Below, piece by piece: positions 14,280 to 23,541 of a DNA stretch of 24,246 bases. Origin of the DNA: CAZYMF01 sp964648215 (GTDB lineage Bacteria; Desulfobacterota; Binatia; HRBIN30; JACQVA1); NCBI GenBank assembly GCA_964648215.1, contig CAZYMF010000058.1, positions 1 to 24,246 of the forward strand, read 5' to 3'. Within the stretch, counting starts at the first letter, position 1. The number at the start of each line of letters is the position of its first letter. Position numbers and translations under genes: made by a program. Under the pieces are notes generated by a model. That model was not told the DNA's origin and did no database searches. It was given only the letters and a program-made list of their open reading frames with translations.

Positions 14280-15670
14280 GGCGTCTCATCGTCGCGACAT
14301 GCGCCCTGCTGTTGGCGGCGCTCGTCGCCGGCTGCACCAGTAGCGGCTCGACCACCTGCGACACGACCGGCGGCTTGCCGCTCGCCGACTCGGTATGGCC
14401 AAAGTTCAGGCACGACAACGCCAACACTGGCGACGTCAACAACGGTCGGGCCGCCACCGATCTCATCGATTTGAGCGCCAACACGGGCGCATTGCGCTGG
14501 CAGTTTCCCGCCGACGACGGGACGGCGAAGGGAGCCTTCGCCTCCTCTCCCGTCCTGACCGCCATCGATGGCGTCAACACGCGCCTGGCCATCGGCTCCA
14601 ACGACGGCAACCTCTACGAGCTCGACGCCGCTACGGGCGAGCTGGTCTTCTCCTACGGCAGCTTCGGCCTCAGCGCCATCACCGACACTCCCGCCGTCGA
14701 CAGCGAGGGCAACATCTTCTTCGGAGCCAACAACAGTACGCTCTTCGTTCTCTACCCCGACGGCGGCATCAACCGCAGCGTCGGTATCGGCGGATTGGGG
14801 GCGAGCTCACCGGCGATTGCCAGCGACGGGACGGTCATGATCGGATCCGTCAGCACCAGCAGCAGCGGATTTCTGCCCGCGGTGTGCACCAACAACATCC
14901 CCCGCTGGACTTTCACCGGCGAGCCGTTCGAGGCCTCTCCGGCGATCGGGCCGGACGGAGCCCTGTCGAACGGGAGGATCGCCGACTGTACCGTGGGGGA
15001 CATCAACGCTCCGCACGGCCTCGTCTTCTTCGCCAGCCGCTCCGTCAGCACGCCCTATCTGCGCGCCATCGACCGCTGCAGCGGCCTGGTGAAGTGGGCG
15101 TTTTCGGCGTCGGCGCCGATCGTCGCTTCGCCCGTCGTGGACGTCGACAGCTCCACCGATCCGGCGACCGTGACGGCGATCTACGTGGCCGATACGGCCG
15201 GGCGGGTCTTCGCGGTCGACGTCTACGGCCAGCCGATCGTGGTCGACCGCTCGAGCGGGCAGAAGTGGGTCTTCCGCGCGCCGAACAATGCCAGCATCAT
15301 CGCCTCGCCGGCTCTCGATGCCGCCACCGGGACGCTCTACGTCGCGACGACCGACGGGAACCTGTACGCGATCAACACGGCCGACAGCACGATGCGGGCG
15401 ACGTTCAGTCTGGCGAGCGGTGCCTCGATCGAGTCCTCCCCCGCCGTAGCAGCCGACGGCGACCAGACGACGGTTGTCTTCGGCGCCGACGACGGTCACG
15501 TGTATCGCGTCGTCGACGAAGGCGACTCCTTCACGCTGAGCTGGACCTTTCCCGCCGACGGCGAGGTGGGCAGCATCGGCCGCTCGTCACCCGCCATCGG
15601 TACCGACGGGACCGTGTACGTGGGCTCAGCCGACGGCCACGTCTACGCCATCGGCGCGCCGGCTTCCTGA
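14276..15670 (+). CDS. Lipoprotein with PQQ-like beta-propeller repeats (paralogue)
   Basis: The 464-residue product has a clear lipoprotein signal peptide with lipobox LVAGC (C20). It then shares the entry motif (WPKFRHDNANTG) and blade pattern with the upstream protein, so the two are tandem paralogues. Blades include SSPVLTAIDGVNTRLAIGSNDGNLYELD, SPALDAATGTLYVATTDGNLYAI and SSPAIGTDGTVYVGSADGHVYAIG at the C-terminus. It lacks the Pro/Thr-rich inserts of its partner. The ATG at 14276 overlaps the upstream stop (ATGA) and follows a G-rich ribosome site, so translation is coupled. The ligand is unknown. It converges on fumC, 29 bases away. Confidence 0.88.
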   Translation: MRRLIVATCALLLAALVAGCTSSGSTTCDTTGGLPLADSVWPKFRHDNANTGDVNNGRAATDLIDLSANTGALRWQFPADDGTAKGAFASSPVLTAIDGVNTRLAIGSNDGNLYELDAATGELVFSYGSFGLSAITDTPAVDSEGNIFFGANNSTLFVLYPDGGINRSVGIGGLGASSPAIASDGTVMIGSVSTSSSGFLPAVCTNNIPRWTFTGEPFEASPAIGPDGALSNGRIADCTVGDINAPHGLVFFASRSVSTPYLRAIDRCSGLVKWAFSASAPIVASPVVDVDSSTDPATVTAIYVADTAGRVFAVDVYGQPIVVDRSSGQKWVFRAPNNASIIASPALDAATGTLYVATTDGNLYAINTADSTMRATFSLASGASIESSPAVAADGDQTTVVFGADDGHVYRVVDEGDSFTLSWTFPADGEVGSIGRSSPAIGTDGTVYVGSADGHVYAIGAPAS

Positions 15671-15699
15671 GTCGCGCTACGCCGGGCGCCTCGTCCCCT

Positions 15700-17100
<1,401 letters not shown>

Positions 17101-17338
17101 GATGATCCTCCCAAGCAAGTCTCTCGGAGTGCGACTAGCAAACGCAGGGGGGCGAGGCTAGACGGGGTCGGAAAAATGGAGAGCCGGGAACCGGGAACTC
17201 GGAACCAGCAGCCGCACCTCGAGGTTTCTTGAAGTCTGGACCTTGCTCGATTTCAGTCGACTTTCAACAAGTCCCCGAGGGGAGCGACCAACGGGAGCGT
17301 GGGGCGAAGCCCCCATCTCGCTGGGGCCGCCGCCCCCC
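17101..17338. other. Intergenic region between fumC and rtcB
   Basis: These 238 bases hold no believable gene. They contain the fumC ribosome site, a short degenerate CCGGGAA repeat (two exact copies at 17184-17197, then a diverged one), the 8-base palindrome AGTCGACT (17255-17262) and two GC-rich hairpins next to the rtcB stop. I could not find a convincing fumC promoter. Confidence 0.6.
17301..17336 (-). terminator. Pair of GC-rich hairpins after rtcB
   Basis: Two stems follow the rtcB stop on the minus strand: GGGGC/GCCCC (17323-17327 with 17332-17336) and GGGGC/GCCCC (17301-17305 with 17309-17313), the latter with a UUC-type tight loop. Neither has a U tract, so factor-independent termination is doubtful. 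A 3' end or stabilising role is plausible. Confidence 0.35.
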
Positions 17339-18796
17339 CTAGCCCTTGATCACGGCGAAGGGGCGGAAGCGGGCGACGCGCCGGCTGACGTGGGCGTGCT
17401 CCATCACCTCGACCACGTCGGCGACGTCCTTGTACGCGTGGGGCATCTCTTCGGCCAGCGTGCCGCGCCCCTCGTAGCGTACGGTGACGCCGCGCTCGGC
17501 CAGCTCGCCCTCCAGGTTGCGGCCGCGGCTCTCCTTTTTCGACTGCGTCCGACTCATCACGCGCCCGGCTCCGTGGCAGGTACTTCCAAACGTCTCGCGC
17601 ATCGCACCGGCGGCACCGACCAGCAAGAACGAGTACCGCCCCATGTCGCCGGGGATCAGCACCGGCTGGCCGATCGCGCGCAGCGACGGCGGAATCGCCG
17701 GATGGCCGGGCCCGAAGGCTCGCGTCGCCCCCTTGCGGTGCACACACAGCTTGCGCCGCACGCCGTCCACCTCGTGCGTCTCGAACTTCGCCACGTTGTG
17801 GCACACGTCGTAGACCAGGCCGAGACCGAGATCGTTCGGGCCGATCTGCAGGCACTCGAGGAAGGCGCGCTCGAGCAACGCCATCATCACCTGGCGATTG
17901 ACCCAGGCATAGTTGGCGGCGCACGCCATGGCCGTCAGGTAGCGCTGTCCCTCGGGGGAGCGGACCGGCGCGCACGCGAGCTGCCGGTCGGGCAGACGAA
18001 TCTGGTACTTTTCCATGGCGCGACCCATCACCCGCAGGTGATCGTCGCAGGTCTGGTAACCCAGGCCGCGAGAGCCGGAGTGGATGATGCCGACGACCTG
18101 ATCCATCTCGATCCCCAGAGCCGAGGCCACGTCGGGCAGAAACACGGCGTCGACGCGACCGAGCTCGAGAAAGTGGTTGCCCGAGCCCAGCGTGCCCACC
18201 TGCTTCTGCCCCCGCTTGAGCGCGGTCTCGCTGAGCGCGTCGGCGTCCGCGCCGGCAAGGCAGCCGCCCTCCTCGGTGTGCTCGAGGTCCCCGGTGCGCC
18301 CGAAGCCGTTCTCCACCGCCCAGCGCGCGCCGCGCTCGGCCAGCCGCTTCTCTTCGTGGATGCTGAGCGTCGGAATGGCACCCGAGGCACCCACGCCGCA
18401 CGGGATGGTACTGAAGAGCCGGTCTGCGAGACGCTCGATCTTGCCTTCGAGGTCGCGGAACTGCAGCCGGGTGCGGACCAGGCGCACGCCGCAATTGATG
18501 TCGTAGCCCACGCCGCCTGGTGAGATGACACCCTCCTCGGCATCGACTGCGGCGACGCCGCCGATCGGAAAGCCGTAGCCGAGGTGAATGTCGGGCATGG
18601 CCAGCGCGTAGCCGACGATCCCCGGCAGGTGGGCGACGTTGGCGACCTGCTGCAGGCTCTGGTCGCGCGCGATGTCGCGCAGCAGCGCGGCGCTGGCATA
18701 GACGCGACCCGGCACGCGCATCCCGCCCCGCTTCGGAATCTCCCAGAGATAGTCGTGGATCTTCCGCAGAGATTGAAGATTGATCGCGTCTGCCAT
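17339..18796 (-). CDS. rtcB: RNA-splicing ligase RtcB
   Basis: RtcB joins RNA ends with 2',3'-cyclic phosphate or 3'-phosphate to 5'-OH ends, using GTP and manganese. The 485-residue product keeps the metal and guanylate residues: D99 and C102 in PGGVGYDINCGVRLV, H208 in GSGNHFLELG, H239 in HSGSRGLGYQTCDDH, H333 in CHNVAKFE and the guanylated H408 in TCHGAGRVMSR. These correspond closely to the Pyrococcus enzyme (D95, C98, H203, H234, H329, H404), so it should be active. The ATG at 18796 follows archease by 29 bases; a GTG one codon upstream is possible. Being next to archease, its activating partner, supports a working RNA repair unit. In bacteria the substrates may be damaged tRNA or rRNA. 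Confidence 0.96.
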   Translation of the reverse strand: MADAINLQSLRKIHDYLWEIPKRGGMRVPGRVYASAALLRDIARDQSLQQVANVAHLPGIVGYALAMPDIHLGYGFPIGGVAAVDAEEGVISPGGVGYDINCGVRLVRTRLQFRDLEGKIERLADRLFSTIPCGVGASGAIPTLSIHEEKRLAERGARWAVENGFGRTGDLEHTEEGGCLAGADADALSETALKRGQKQVGTLGSGNHFLELGRVDAVFLPDVASALGIEMDQVVGIIHSGSRGLGYQTCDDHLRVMGRAMEKYQIRLPDRQLACAPVRSPEGQRYLTAMACAANYAWVNRQVMMALLERAFLECLQIGPNDLGLGLVYDVCHNVAKFETHEVDGVRRKLCVHRKGATRAFGPGHPAIPPSLRAIGQPVLIPGDMGRYSFLLVGAAGAMRETFGSTCHGAGRVMSRTQSKKESRGRNLEGELAERGVTVRYEGRGTLAEEMPHAYKDVADVVEVMEHAHVSRRVARFRPFAVIKG

Positions 18797-18825
18797 CACC
18801 GTTGGTCCCGGCCGGGGATCGCGCC

Positions 18826-19248
18826 TCAAACGTCCACGGTCACGCGCGCCCGCCAGCTCTCTCCCTCTCGGGAAACGTCGAGCGCGTGGTACGTCACCGC
18901 CTTGATCTCGCGCAGGTAGACGTGCCGCCCGCGCTCGAACACCTCGCCGCGCAGATCGGCCTCCACCGCCGTCGCCGCCAGCTTGCTCACGGTGATCTCA
19001 CGGGCAACGAAGCCGTCGCAGAAGAACAACTCGAGAAGCCGAGACAGCCACTCGTGCATCAGCTCGGTCAACGTGTCTCCGCAGGCATGGATCGTGCGCT
19101 GCTCGTGTGGCGAAACCCCACCGACATCGACCATCAGCGCGAACAAAGCGCGCCCGCAACGGGAGAACAGCTCGGAGAGGTCGGCACCGTGGACCACGAA
19201 GGTCAGGTCCGCCGTATGATCGATCTCCTCGAAGAGTCGCTCCGCCAC
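18826..19248 (-). CDS. Archease, RtcB-activating protein
   Basis: Archease speeds RtcB guanylation and allows multiple turnover. The 140-residue product opens with the signature FEEIDHTADLTFVVHG, which holds the metal-binding D10 and D14. It ends in VTVDV, whose aspartate D139 is the conserved C-terminal ligand. I chose the GTG at 19248 because a very good promoter (TTGACG, 17 bases, TATGTT) ends 7 bases before it. The ATG at 19260, which might be picked instead, lies inside that -10 box and a TTG at 19284 is the -35 box itself. Neither alternative has a ribosome site. The gene is followed by rtcB after 29 bases and preceded by a glycosyltransferase. Confidence 0.9.
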   Translation of the reverse strand: MAERLFEEIDHTADLTFVVHGADLSELFSRCGRALFALMVDVGGVSPHEQRTIHACGDTLTELMHEWLSRLLELFFCDGFVAREITVSKLAATAVEADLRGEVFERGRHVYLREIKAVTYHALDVSREGESWRARVTVDV

Positions 19249-19255
19249 GCCGGAA

Positions 19256-19284
19256 AACATAGAAGTGGCCGCGACCAGCGTCAA
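19256..19284 (-). promoter_or_regulatory. Strong promoter of the archease-rtcB operon (leaderless)
   Basis: On the minus strand TTGACG (19284-19279) and TATGTT (19261-19256) are separated by exactly 17 bases, the closest match to the sigma70 consensus in the window. The archease GTG begins 7 bases after the -10 box. The promoter separates archease-rtcB from the glycosyltransferase upstream. Confidence 0.6.
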
Positions 19285-19297
19285 TCGAGCGAGCCGC

Positions 19298-20647
19298 TCA
19301 CGCCGCGTGCGCGGGCGTCGCCCGCAACGAGCGGTTTGCGGGCAGCGGGCAGGCGCGAGGCAGCGTCGCCGCCTCGCGGGCCAAGGTGACGCGCGGGAGC
19401 AGATTGCGGCGCAGGATCTCGGTCCACGCGTAGCGTTCCGCCGTCAGGCGCCCGCGGCGGCGCATGGCACGTGCTTCGATCGGGTTCCGGCGAAGGCGGT
19501 CGAAGAGATCGACGAACTCGCTCGGATCGTCGGTCTGCAACACGAGAGCGTTCCACCCGGCGCACGCGTAGTCCTCTCCGGTCGCGCCCGTACACGCCAG
19601 GCCGGTGGCCGCCATCGCCTCGAGCCCCACCAGACCGAAGGGCTCATGCCCGCTGTTCGCCAGCACGGCGGCGGCGCCGGCGAACAGAATGTTGCGGCTC
19701 TCGGGCGACAGCGGGGTGCGGAGGCTCACGATGTCGACGTCGTCCACGTCGCGCAGGGACGCCAGCAAGCCCTCGGGACCCGGCCGCTCGATCGTCCGCT
19801 CGCGCACGCGCAGACCGTGGCTCGCCGCCTTGGCGAACACCTCGCCGCCGTGCGCCTCCACGCCGCCGCGCGCCACCAGTAGGGGGGCCCAGCCCTGGCG
19901 CTTCATCTCGCCGACGGTGCCGACGGCGAGCAGCCAGCGTTTGTCCGGATCCCAGCGCGCCACTTTTGCCAACATGACCCGATCCCGGGTTTGCTGTCGG
20001 AGCTCGCGCACCGCCACCCGGTCGGGTCGGCGAAAGTCCTCTTCCGGCAAGCCGTTGGGTATCACCAGCGGGTCGACGCCGAGAGCCCACATCCGGTAGC
20101 GCATGTAGCGGCTGACGGTGGTGATGGTAGCGGCACGCGCCAGGCGCGGGAAGTCGATCCGCTCGAAACCGAAGGTGTTATTGGCATTCCACAAGATGGC
20201 GACACGGTCGCGAACGCCAGCCTGGCGCAGCAGCCAGTCCAGATGCAGCACCGCATCCACGGTCTGCCATTCCTCGGCGAGGACGACGGCGCGCCCGCCC
20301 GTACGCGCGCGCGGCAGCACCCAGCTTTGCGCCAGAAGACGCGGCAACGAGGTCGCGAAGTCCGAGCGCTTCGCCTCCTCGCCCTCGTAGACACCGCCGC
20401 GGTGAAAGTGGCTGATCCACTGACACCAGCGATGCAAGGTGAGATGGCCGCGGTGCTCGATTCCAGGCAGATCGGGGTCGCCGACGAACCACAGGTGCGT
20501 ATCGAATCCGGCGGTGCCGAGCGTATCCGTCAGACCGGAGATCCGGCTGGCAAGCCCGCCGGCGCGCGCGTAGTCGTCGGGTCCCTCGAACGACAGGACA
20601 TGAAAGTGCAGGCCCCCCTCTGCGGCGATGTCGGGCGCGCACTGCAT
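19298..20647 (-). CDS. GT4-like (GT-B fold) glycosyltransferase
   Basis: The 449-residue product looks like a retaining glycosyltransferase of the GT4 group, which moves a sugar from a nucleotide sugar to an acceptor. The N-terminal domain has the glycine-rich RAGGLASRISGLTDTLGTAGFDTHLWFVG stretch typical of glycogen/sucrose synthase-like enzymes. The linker has VSRYMRYRMWALGVDPLVIPNGLPEEDF (178-205). The C-terminal donor domain has the EX7E motif in NSGHEPFGLVGLEAMAATG (E335, E343). Donor and acceptor cannot be named. The ATG at 20647 follows GGAGGATGC, a strong ribosome site. It sits between archease and the propeller protein, 79 bases downstream of the latter, probably in one transcript. 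Confidence 0.88.
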   Translation of the reverse strand: MQCAPDIAAEGGLHFHVLSFEGPDDYARAGGLASRISGLTDTLGTAGFDTHLWFVGDPDLPGIEHRGHLTLHRWCQWISHFHRGGVYEGEEAKRSDFATSLPRLLAQSWVLPRARTGGRAVVLAEEWQTVDAVLHLDWLLRQAGVRDRVAILWNANNTFGFERIDFPRLARAATITTVSRYMRYRMWALGVDPLVIPNGLPEEDFRRPDRVAVRELRQQTRDRVMLAKVARWDPDKRWLLAVGTVGEMKRQGWAPLLVARGGVEAHGGEVFAKAASHGLRVRERTIERPGPEGLLASLRDVDDVDIVSLRTPLSPESRNILFAGAAAVLANSGHEPFGLVGLEAMAATGLACTGATGEDYACAGWNALVLQTDDPSEFVDLFDRLRRNPIEARAMRRRGRLTAERYAWTEILRRNLLPRVTLAREAATLPRACPLPANRSLRATPAHAA

Positions 20648-20726
20648 GCATCCTCCTGCCGACTGGAGATCCCGCGGGCGGTTCCCGTCGCGATCTGCGT
20701 TACACCAACAAGTCTCTTCTACTCCC

Positions 20727-22094
20727 TCACGTCACCCGTGTCGATACGCCTCCGTCCGATCGCCGCCCCTTTTCGCCGCCCCCACTCACCTCGTCCCACG
20801 CCAGCGGCGCCACCGCCACCTCGCCCGCCGTCAGCGTCGCCACCCACGGCCAGCCGGCGGTGGTGATGTACCAGCAATCTCCCTCCGTCTCGTGCACCAG
20901 CTTGGCCGCGTGCGCCTGTACCTGCGCCACGAGAGTCGGCGCGCGCCGACGACCGCGATACTCGCCAAACGCGTACGGGTTGTCGGCGTGGAAGATCAGC
21001 GTGTCGTTGTAGCTCGCGCGCCGCCGCCAGACCTTGAGCGGCAGCAGCAACGTCGCCCACACGAACGAGTCGTTGTTGTAGGTCAGCGAGAGGTAGTAGC
21101 GGTCGCGGTACTCGACGACCTGGGGTGACTCGGTCGACGCAACGATCGAGTTGCGCTCGCTGCCCCAGCCGGCGCGCAAGGCAGCGCCGATGTACTGCCA
21201 CCCCTCCAGATCGAACGACTGATAGACGTCGACGCGCGAGAAGTAGCGCCCGCGCCCGGTGGCGTAGAGCAGCCACTGCCCCGGCCCCACCTTGATCACC
21301 GTCGCGTCGCGAAAGAAGCGATGAAACGGGGTCGCCATCACCACCCGCCGCTCACTCCACTCCCTGCCATCGCTCGACGTCAGGCGCTGGAGCCGATGCG
21401 GCGACCAGAACAGGAAATAGGTTCCCGCCTCCTCGATCACGTGCGGCGCCCACGCCAGCTCGCCGAAGTCGGCCACCGGCGGTGCTTCGGTCATCTCGCG
21501 CGGCGGCGGGAACTTCTCGGCGACACCGACCGCGAAGCGCTTCTCCCGCGCGTAGTCGCCGTCACCCGGACCGGTAATCCCGACCAGTCGCCAGCGTCCT
21601 TCGGCATCGCGGTAGACGGCGTGGTCATTGATGTAGTCGCCGGCCAATTTCGGCCGGAAGAGCTTGCGCCACGCTCCGGCACGGCGGGGCATGCAAATCG
21701 GAGCCGGCTCGTCCAGCCGCGGCGCCGCCCTCGCCTCGCCCAGAAGCCGCGCCGCAGAGCCGTCGCGCGGCTCGGCCCAGACGCGATAGTCGCCGGCTTC
21801 GCGTACCAGGCGCGAGCCGAAGCGCACTCGCGCCACCGTTTTCCAGTCGGCGTCGTGACGCTGCTCGATGCGGTAGCGCTCGCGTTCGGGATCGGCCACC
21901 CAGCCGAGGTGCGCCCAGCCGATCCCAGCGACCACCTGCACGCCGCAGCGGCGCTGCCGTTCGCCCACCTCGTGGCGAGAGATCGAGCCGTAGAAGTCCG
22001 TTGCCAGCGACCAGCCCAGGTAGACACGAACCAGGATCTCCGACAGCAGCCACAGCGCCGCCAGCACTGCCGGAACGTAGAGGAAAGCCAACAC
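20727..22094 (-). CDS. Membrane-anchored GH43/32-like five-bladed propeller protein
   Basis: The 455-residue product starts with a hydrophobic anchor (about residues 2-27), then a domain of unknown type (about 30-130). The rest carries beta-propeller blades like glycoside hydrolase families 43/32/62. Blade marks are INDHAVYRDAEGRWRLVGITG, WAPHVIEEAGTYFLFWS, FRDATVIKVGPGQWLLYATG and ESPQVVEYRDRYYLSLTYN. Possible catalytic acids are D157, D263 and E322, which fit the usual Asp/Asp/Glu set, but activity is unproven. The start is GTG at 22094 with GAGGAGG further upstream. It lies 36 bases after apt and next to a glycosyltransferase, so a role in surface carbohydrate turnover is plausible. Confidence 0.75.
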   Translation of the reverse strand: MLAFLYVPAVLAALWLLSEILVRVYLGWSLATDFYGSISRHEVGERQRRCGVQVVAGIGWAHLGWVADPERERYRIEQRHDADWKTVARVRFGSRLVREAGDYRVWAEPRDGSAARLLGEARAAPRLDEPAPICMPRRAGAWRKLFRPKLAGDYINDHAVYRDAEGRWRLVGITGPGDGDYAREKRFAVGVAEKFPPPREMTEAPPVADFGELAWAPHVIEEAGTYFLFWSPHRLQRLTSSDGREWSERRVVMATPFHRFFRDATVIKVGPGQWLLYATGRGRYFSRVDVYQSFDLEGWQYIGAALRAGWGSERNSIVASTESPQVVEYRDRYYLSLTYNNDSFVWATLLLPLKVWRRRASYNDTLIFHADNPYAFGEYRGRRRAPTLVAQVQAHAAKLVHETEGDCWYITTAGWPWVATLTAGEVAVAPLAWDEVSGGGEKGRRSDGGVSTRVT

Positions 22095-22130
22095 TCGTCG
22101 CTCGACCTCCTCGCGCCGGCCGGTACCGGC

Positions 22131-22649
22131 TCACTCCCGCTCGTAGCGCACGAGGGAGAAGACCGAATGCGGTTGCAGCCGCTCGCGCCCCTTGAGGAAG
22201 TCGAGCTCGACGACGAACGCGCACTCCACCACCTCGCCGCCGAGCAACTCGATGAGCTGGATCGTCGCCGCCGCGGTGCCGCCGGTGGCGAGCAGGTCGT
22301 CGACCAGAAGCACGCGGCACGGACGACCGAAGGCGTCGCGGTGGATCTCCAGGCTGTCGGTGCCGTACTCCAACGCGTACTCCGCGGAGAAGATCTCCGA
22401 CGGCAGCTTGCCGCGCTTGCGCGCCAGAGCCAACCCGCAGCCGAGGGCGTAGGCCACCGGCGCGCCGACGATGAAGCCGCGCGACTCGATCCCGAGGACC
22501 ATGTCGACCCGCCCGCGGTAGCGCTCGGCCAGGCGATCGACGAGCTCGTGAAACGCGGCGCCGTTGGCCAGCAGCGGCGTGATGTCCTTGAACACGATCC
22601 CCGGCTTGGGAAAGTTCGGGATATCGCGAATGAACTGCCGGATCTCCAT
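22131..22649 (-). CDS. apt: Adenine phosphoribosyltransferase
   Basis: Apt makes AMP from adenine and PRPP for purine salvage. The 172-residue product has the usual length and motifs: IRDIPNFPKPGIVFKDITPLL near the start, VLGIESRGFIVGAPVAYALG (about 55-74) and the PRPP loop VLLVDDLLATGGTAAA (about 113-128). The ATG at 22649 is preceded by GGAGGAGG, and the conserved N-terminus confirms it over upstream starts. It follows the NlpD-like gene by 77 bases and precedes the propeller gene by 36. Confidence 0.97.
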   Translation of the reverse strand: MEIRQFIRDIPNFPKPGIVFKDITPLLANGAAFHELVDRLAERYRGRVDMVLGIESRGFIVGAPVAYALGCGLALARKRGKLPSEIFSAEYALEYGTDSLEIHRDAFGRPCRVLLVDDLLATGGTAAATIQLIELLGGEVVECAFVVELDFLKGRERLQPHSVFSLVRYERE

Positions 22650-22726
22650 GCCTCCTCCGTTCTCCTGCCGACGTGCCTGTACCAAATCCGTTCGCGTCGT
22701 TGAATGCCAGCGACCCGTCACCCGGG

Positions 22727-23479
22727 TCAACGCGCCTCGGCCCCGGTGACGACGATGGGAGGCAGGAAATAGAGAGGGTTGCGCGCCACGTTGTCGAGGC
22801 GCACCTCGAAGTGCAGATTGGCGCCGGTGGTGCGTCCGCTGTCCCCCAGCGTCGCGATCTCCTGGCCCCGGCGCACCTTCGCCCCCTCGCCAACCAGGTT
22901 CTTGCGATTGTGGGCGTACACGGTGGCATAACCGCCGCGGTGGCGCAGGATGACGACGTTGCCGTAGCCGGGCAGCGAGTCGGCGTAGATCACCTCGCCG
23001 GCGGCGGCGGCGACCACGGGAGTGCCCTCCGCCCCGGCGATGTCGATCCCGTCGTGGAAGCCGAGGCCGCGGGGACCGAAGCCCGACGTCACGCTGCCCG
23101 AGGTTACCGGCCAGGTGAACAGACCGCGGGCGTTGGCCGGCGGCGGATCGTCGCTGCGGCCGGGCTTGGCCTGGAAGCCCTCCGGCAGATCGTGGTGGCG
23201 ATGGCGGCCCTTGGGCGTCACCAGGGCCACCGGCACATGGCGCCGTCCCCCGGGGATGAGCAAGCGCTGTCCCACCTCGATCCGCGACGGATCTTTCAGA
23301 TGGTTCACCGAAGCGAGACGCTCGACGGAGACGCCGTACGCCTTGCCGATGCGGTACAACGTCTCCCCCGGGCGGACGCGATGGTAGACTTGGCTGCCGC
23401 AGGCGCCGGCGAGCACTGCCACCATCACCGCCACTACCCCGCGCGCTAGGCGCGCGCGCTGCCTTCTACCGTCAGCCAC
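22727..23479 (-). CDS. nlpD: NlpD-like lipoprotein with LysM and M23/LytM domains
   Basis: NlpD-type lipoproteins steer cell-wall amidases at division; related M23 enzymes cut peptidoglycan. The 250-residue product has a lipobox LAGAC (C27), a LysM domain (about 32-76, YHRVRPGETLYRIGKAYGVS) and a linker. A LytM/M23 domain (about 120-245) follows. The zinc ligands H142 and D146 (HDGID) and H223 (NLHFE) are kept, as is H190 in YAH. The histidine before H223, part of the usual HxH motif, is N221. The E. coli NlpD also lacks key residues, so this may be a regulator or a weakened enzyme. The start is GTG at 23479, the only in-frame start after a stop. It lies 62 bases after pcm. Confidence 0.88.
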   Translation of the reverse strand: MADGRRQRARLARGVVAVMVAVLAGACGSQVYHRVRPGETLYRIGKAYGVSVERLASVNHLKDPSRIEVGQRLLIPGGRRHVPVALVTPKGRHRHHDLPEGFQAKPGRSDDPPPANARGLFTWPVTSGSVTSGFGPRGLGFHDGIDIAGAEGTPVVAAAAGEVIYADSLPGYGNVVILRHRGGYATVYAHNRKNLVGEGAKVRRGQEIATLGDSGRTTGANLHFEVRLDNVARNPLYFLPPIVVTGAEAR

Positions 23480-23541
23480 CCCAGCACGTCATCCGCGTCG
23501 CTGCCATCCCCGCCGTTTCGGGGACACGGCTCGTGTGTGAC

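Noticed and set aside
17184..17207. Short CCGGGAA-type tandem repeat
   Set aside because: Only two exact copies and one diverged copy; too short to be a CRISPR, a binding array or a mobile-element end.
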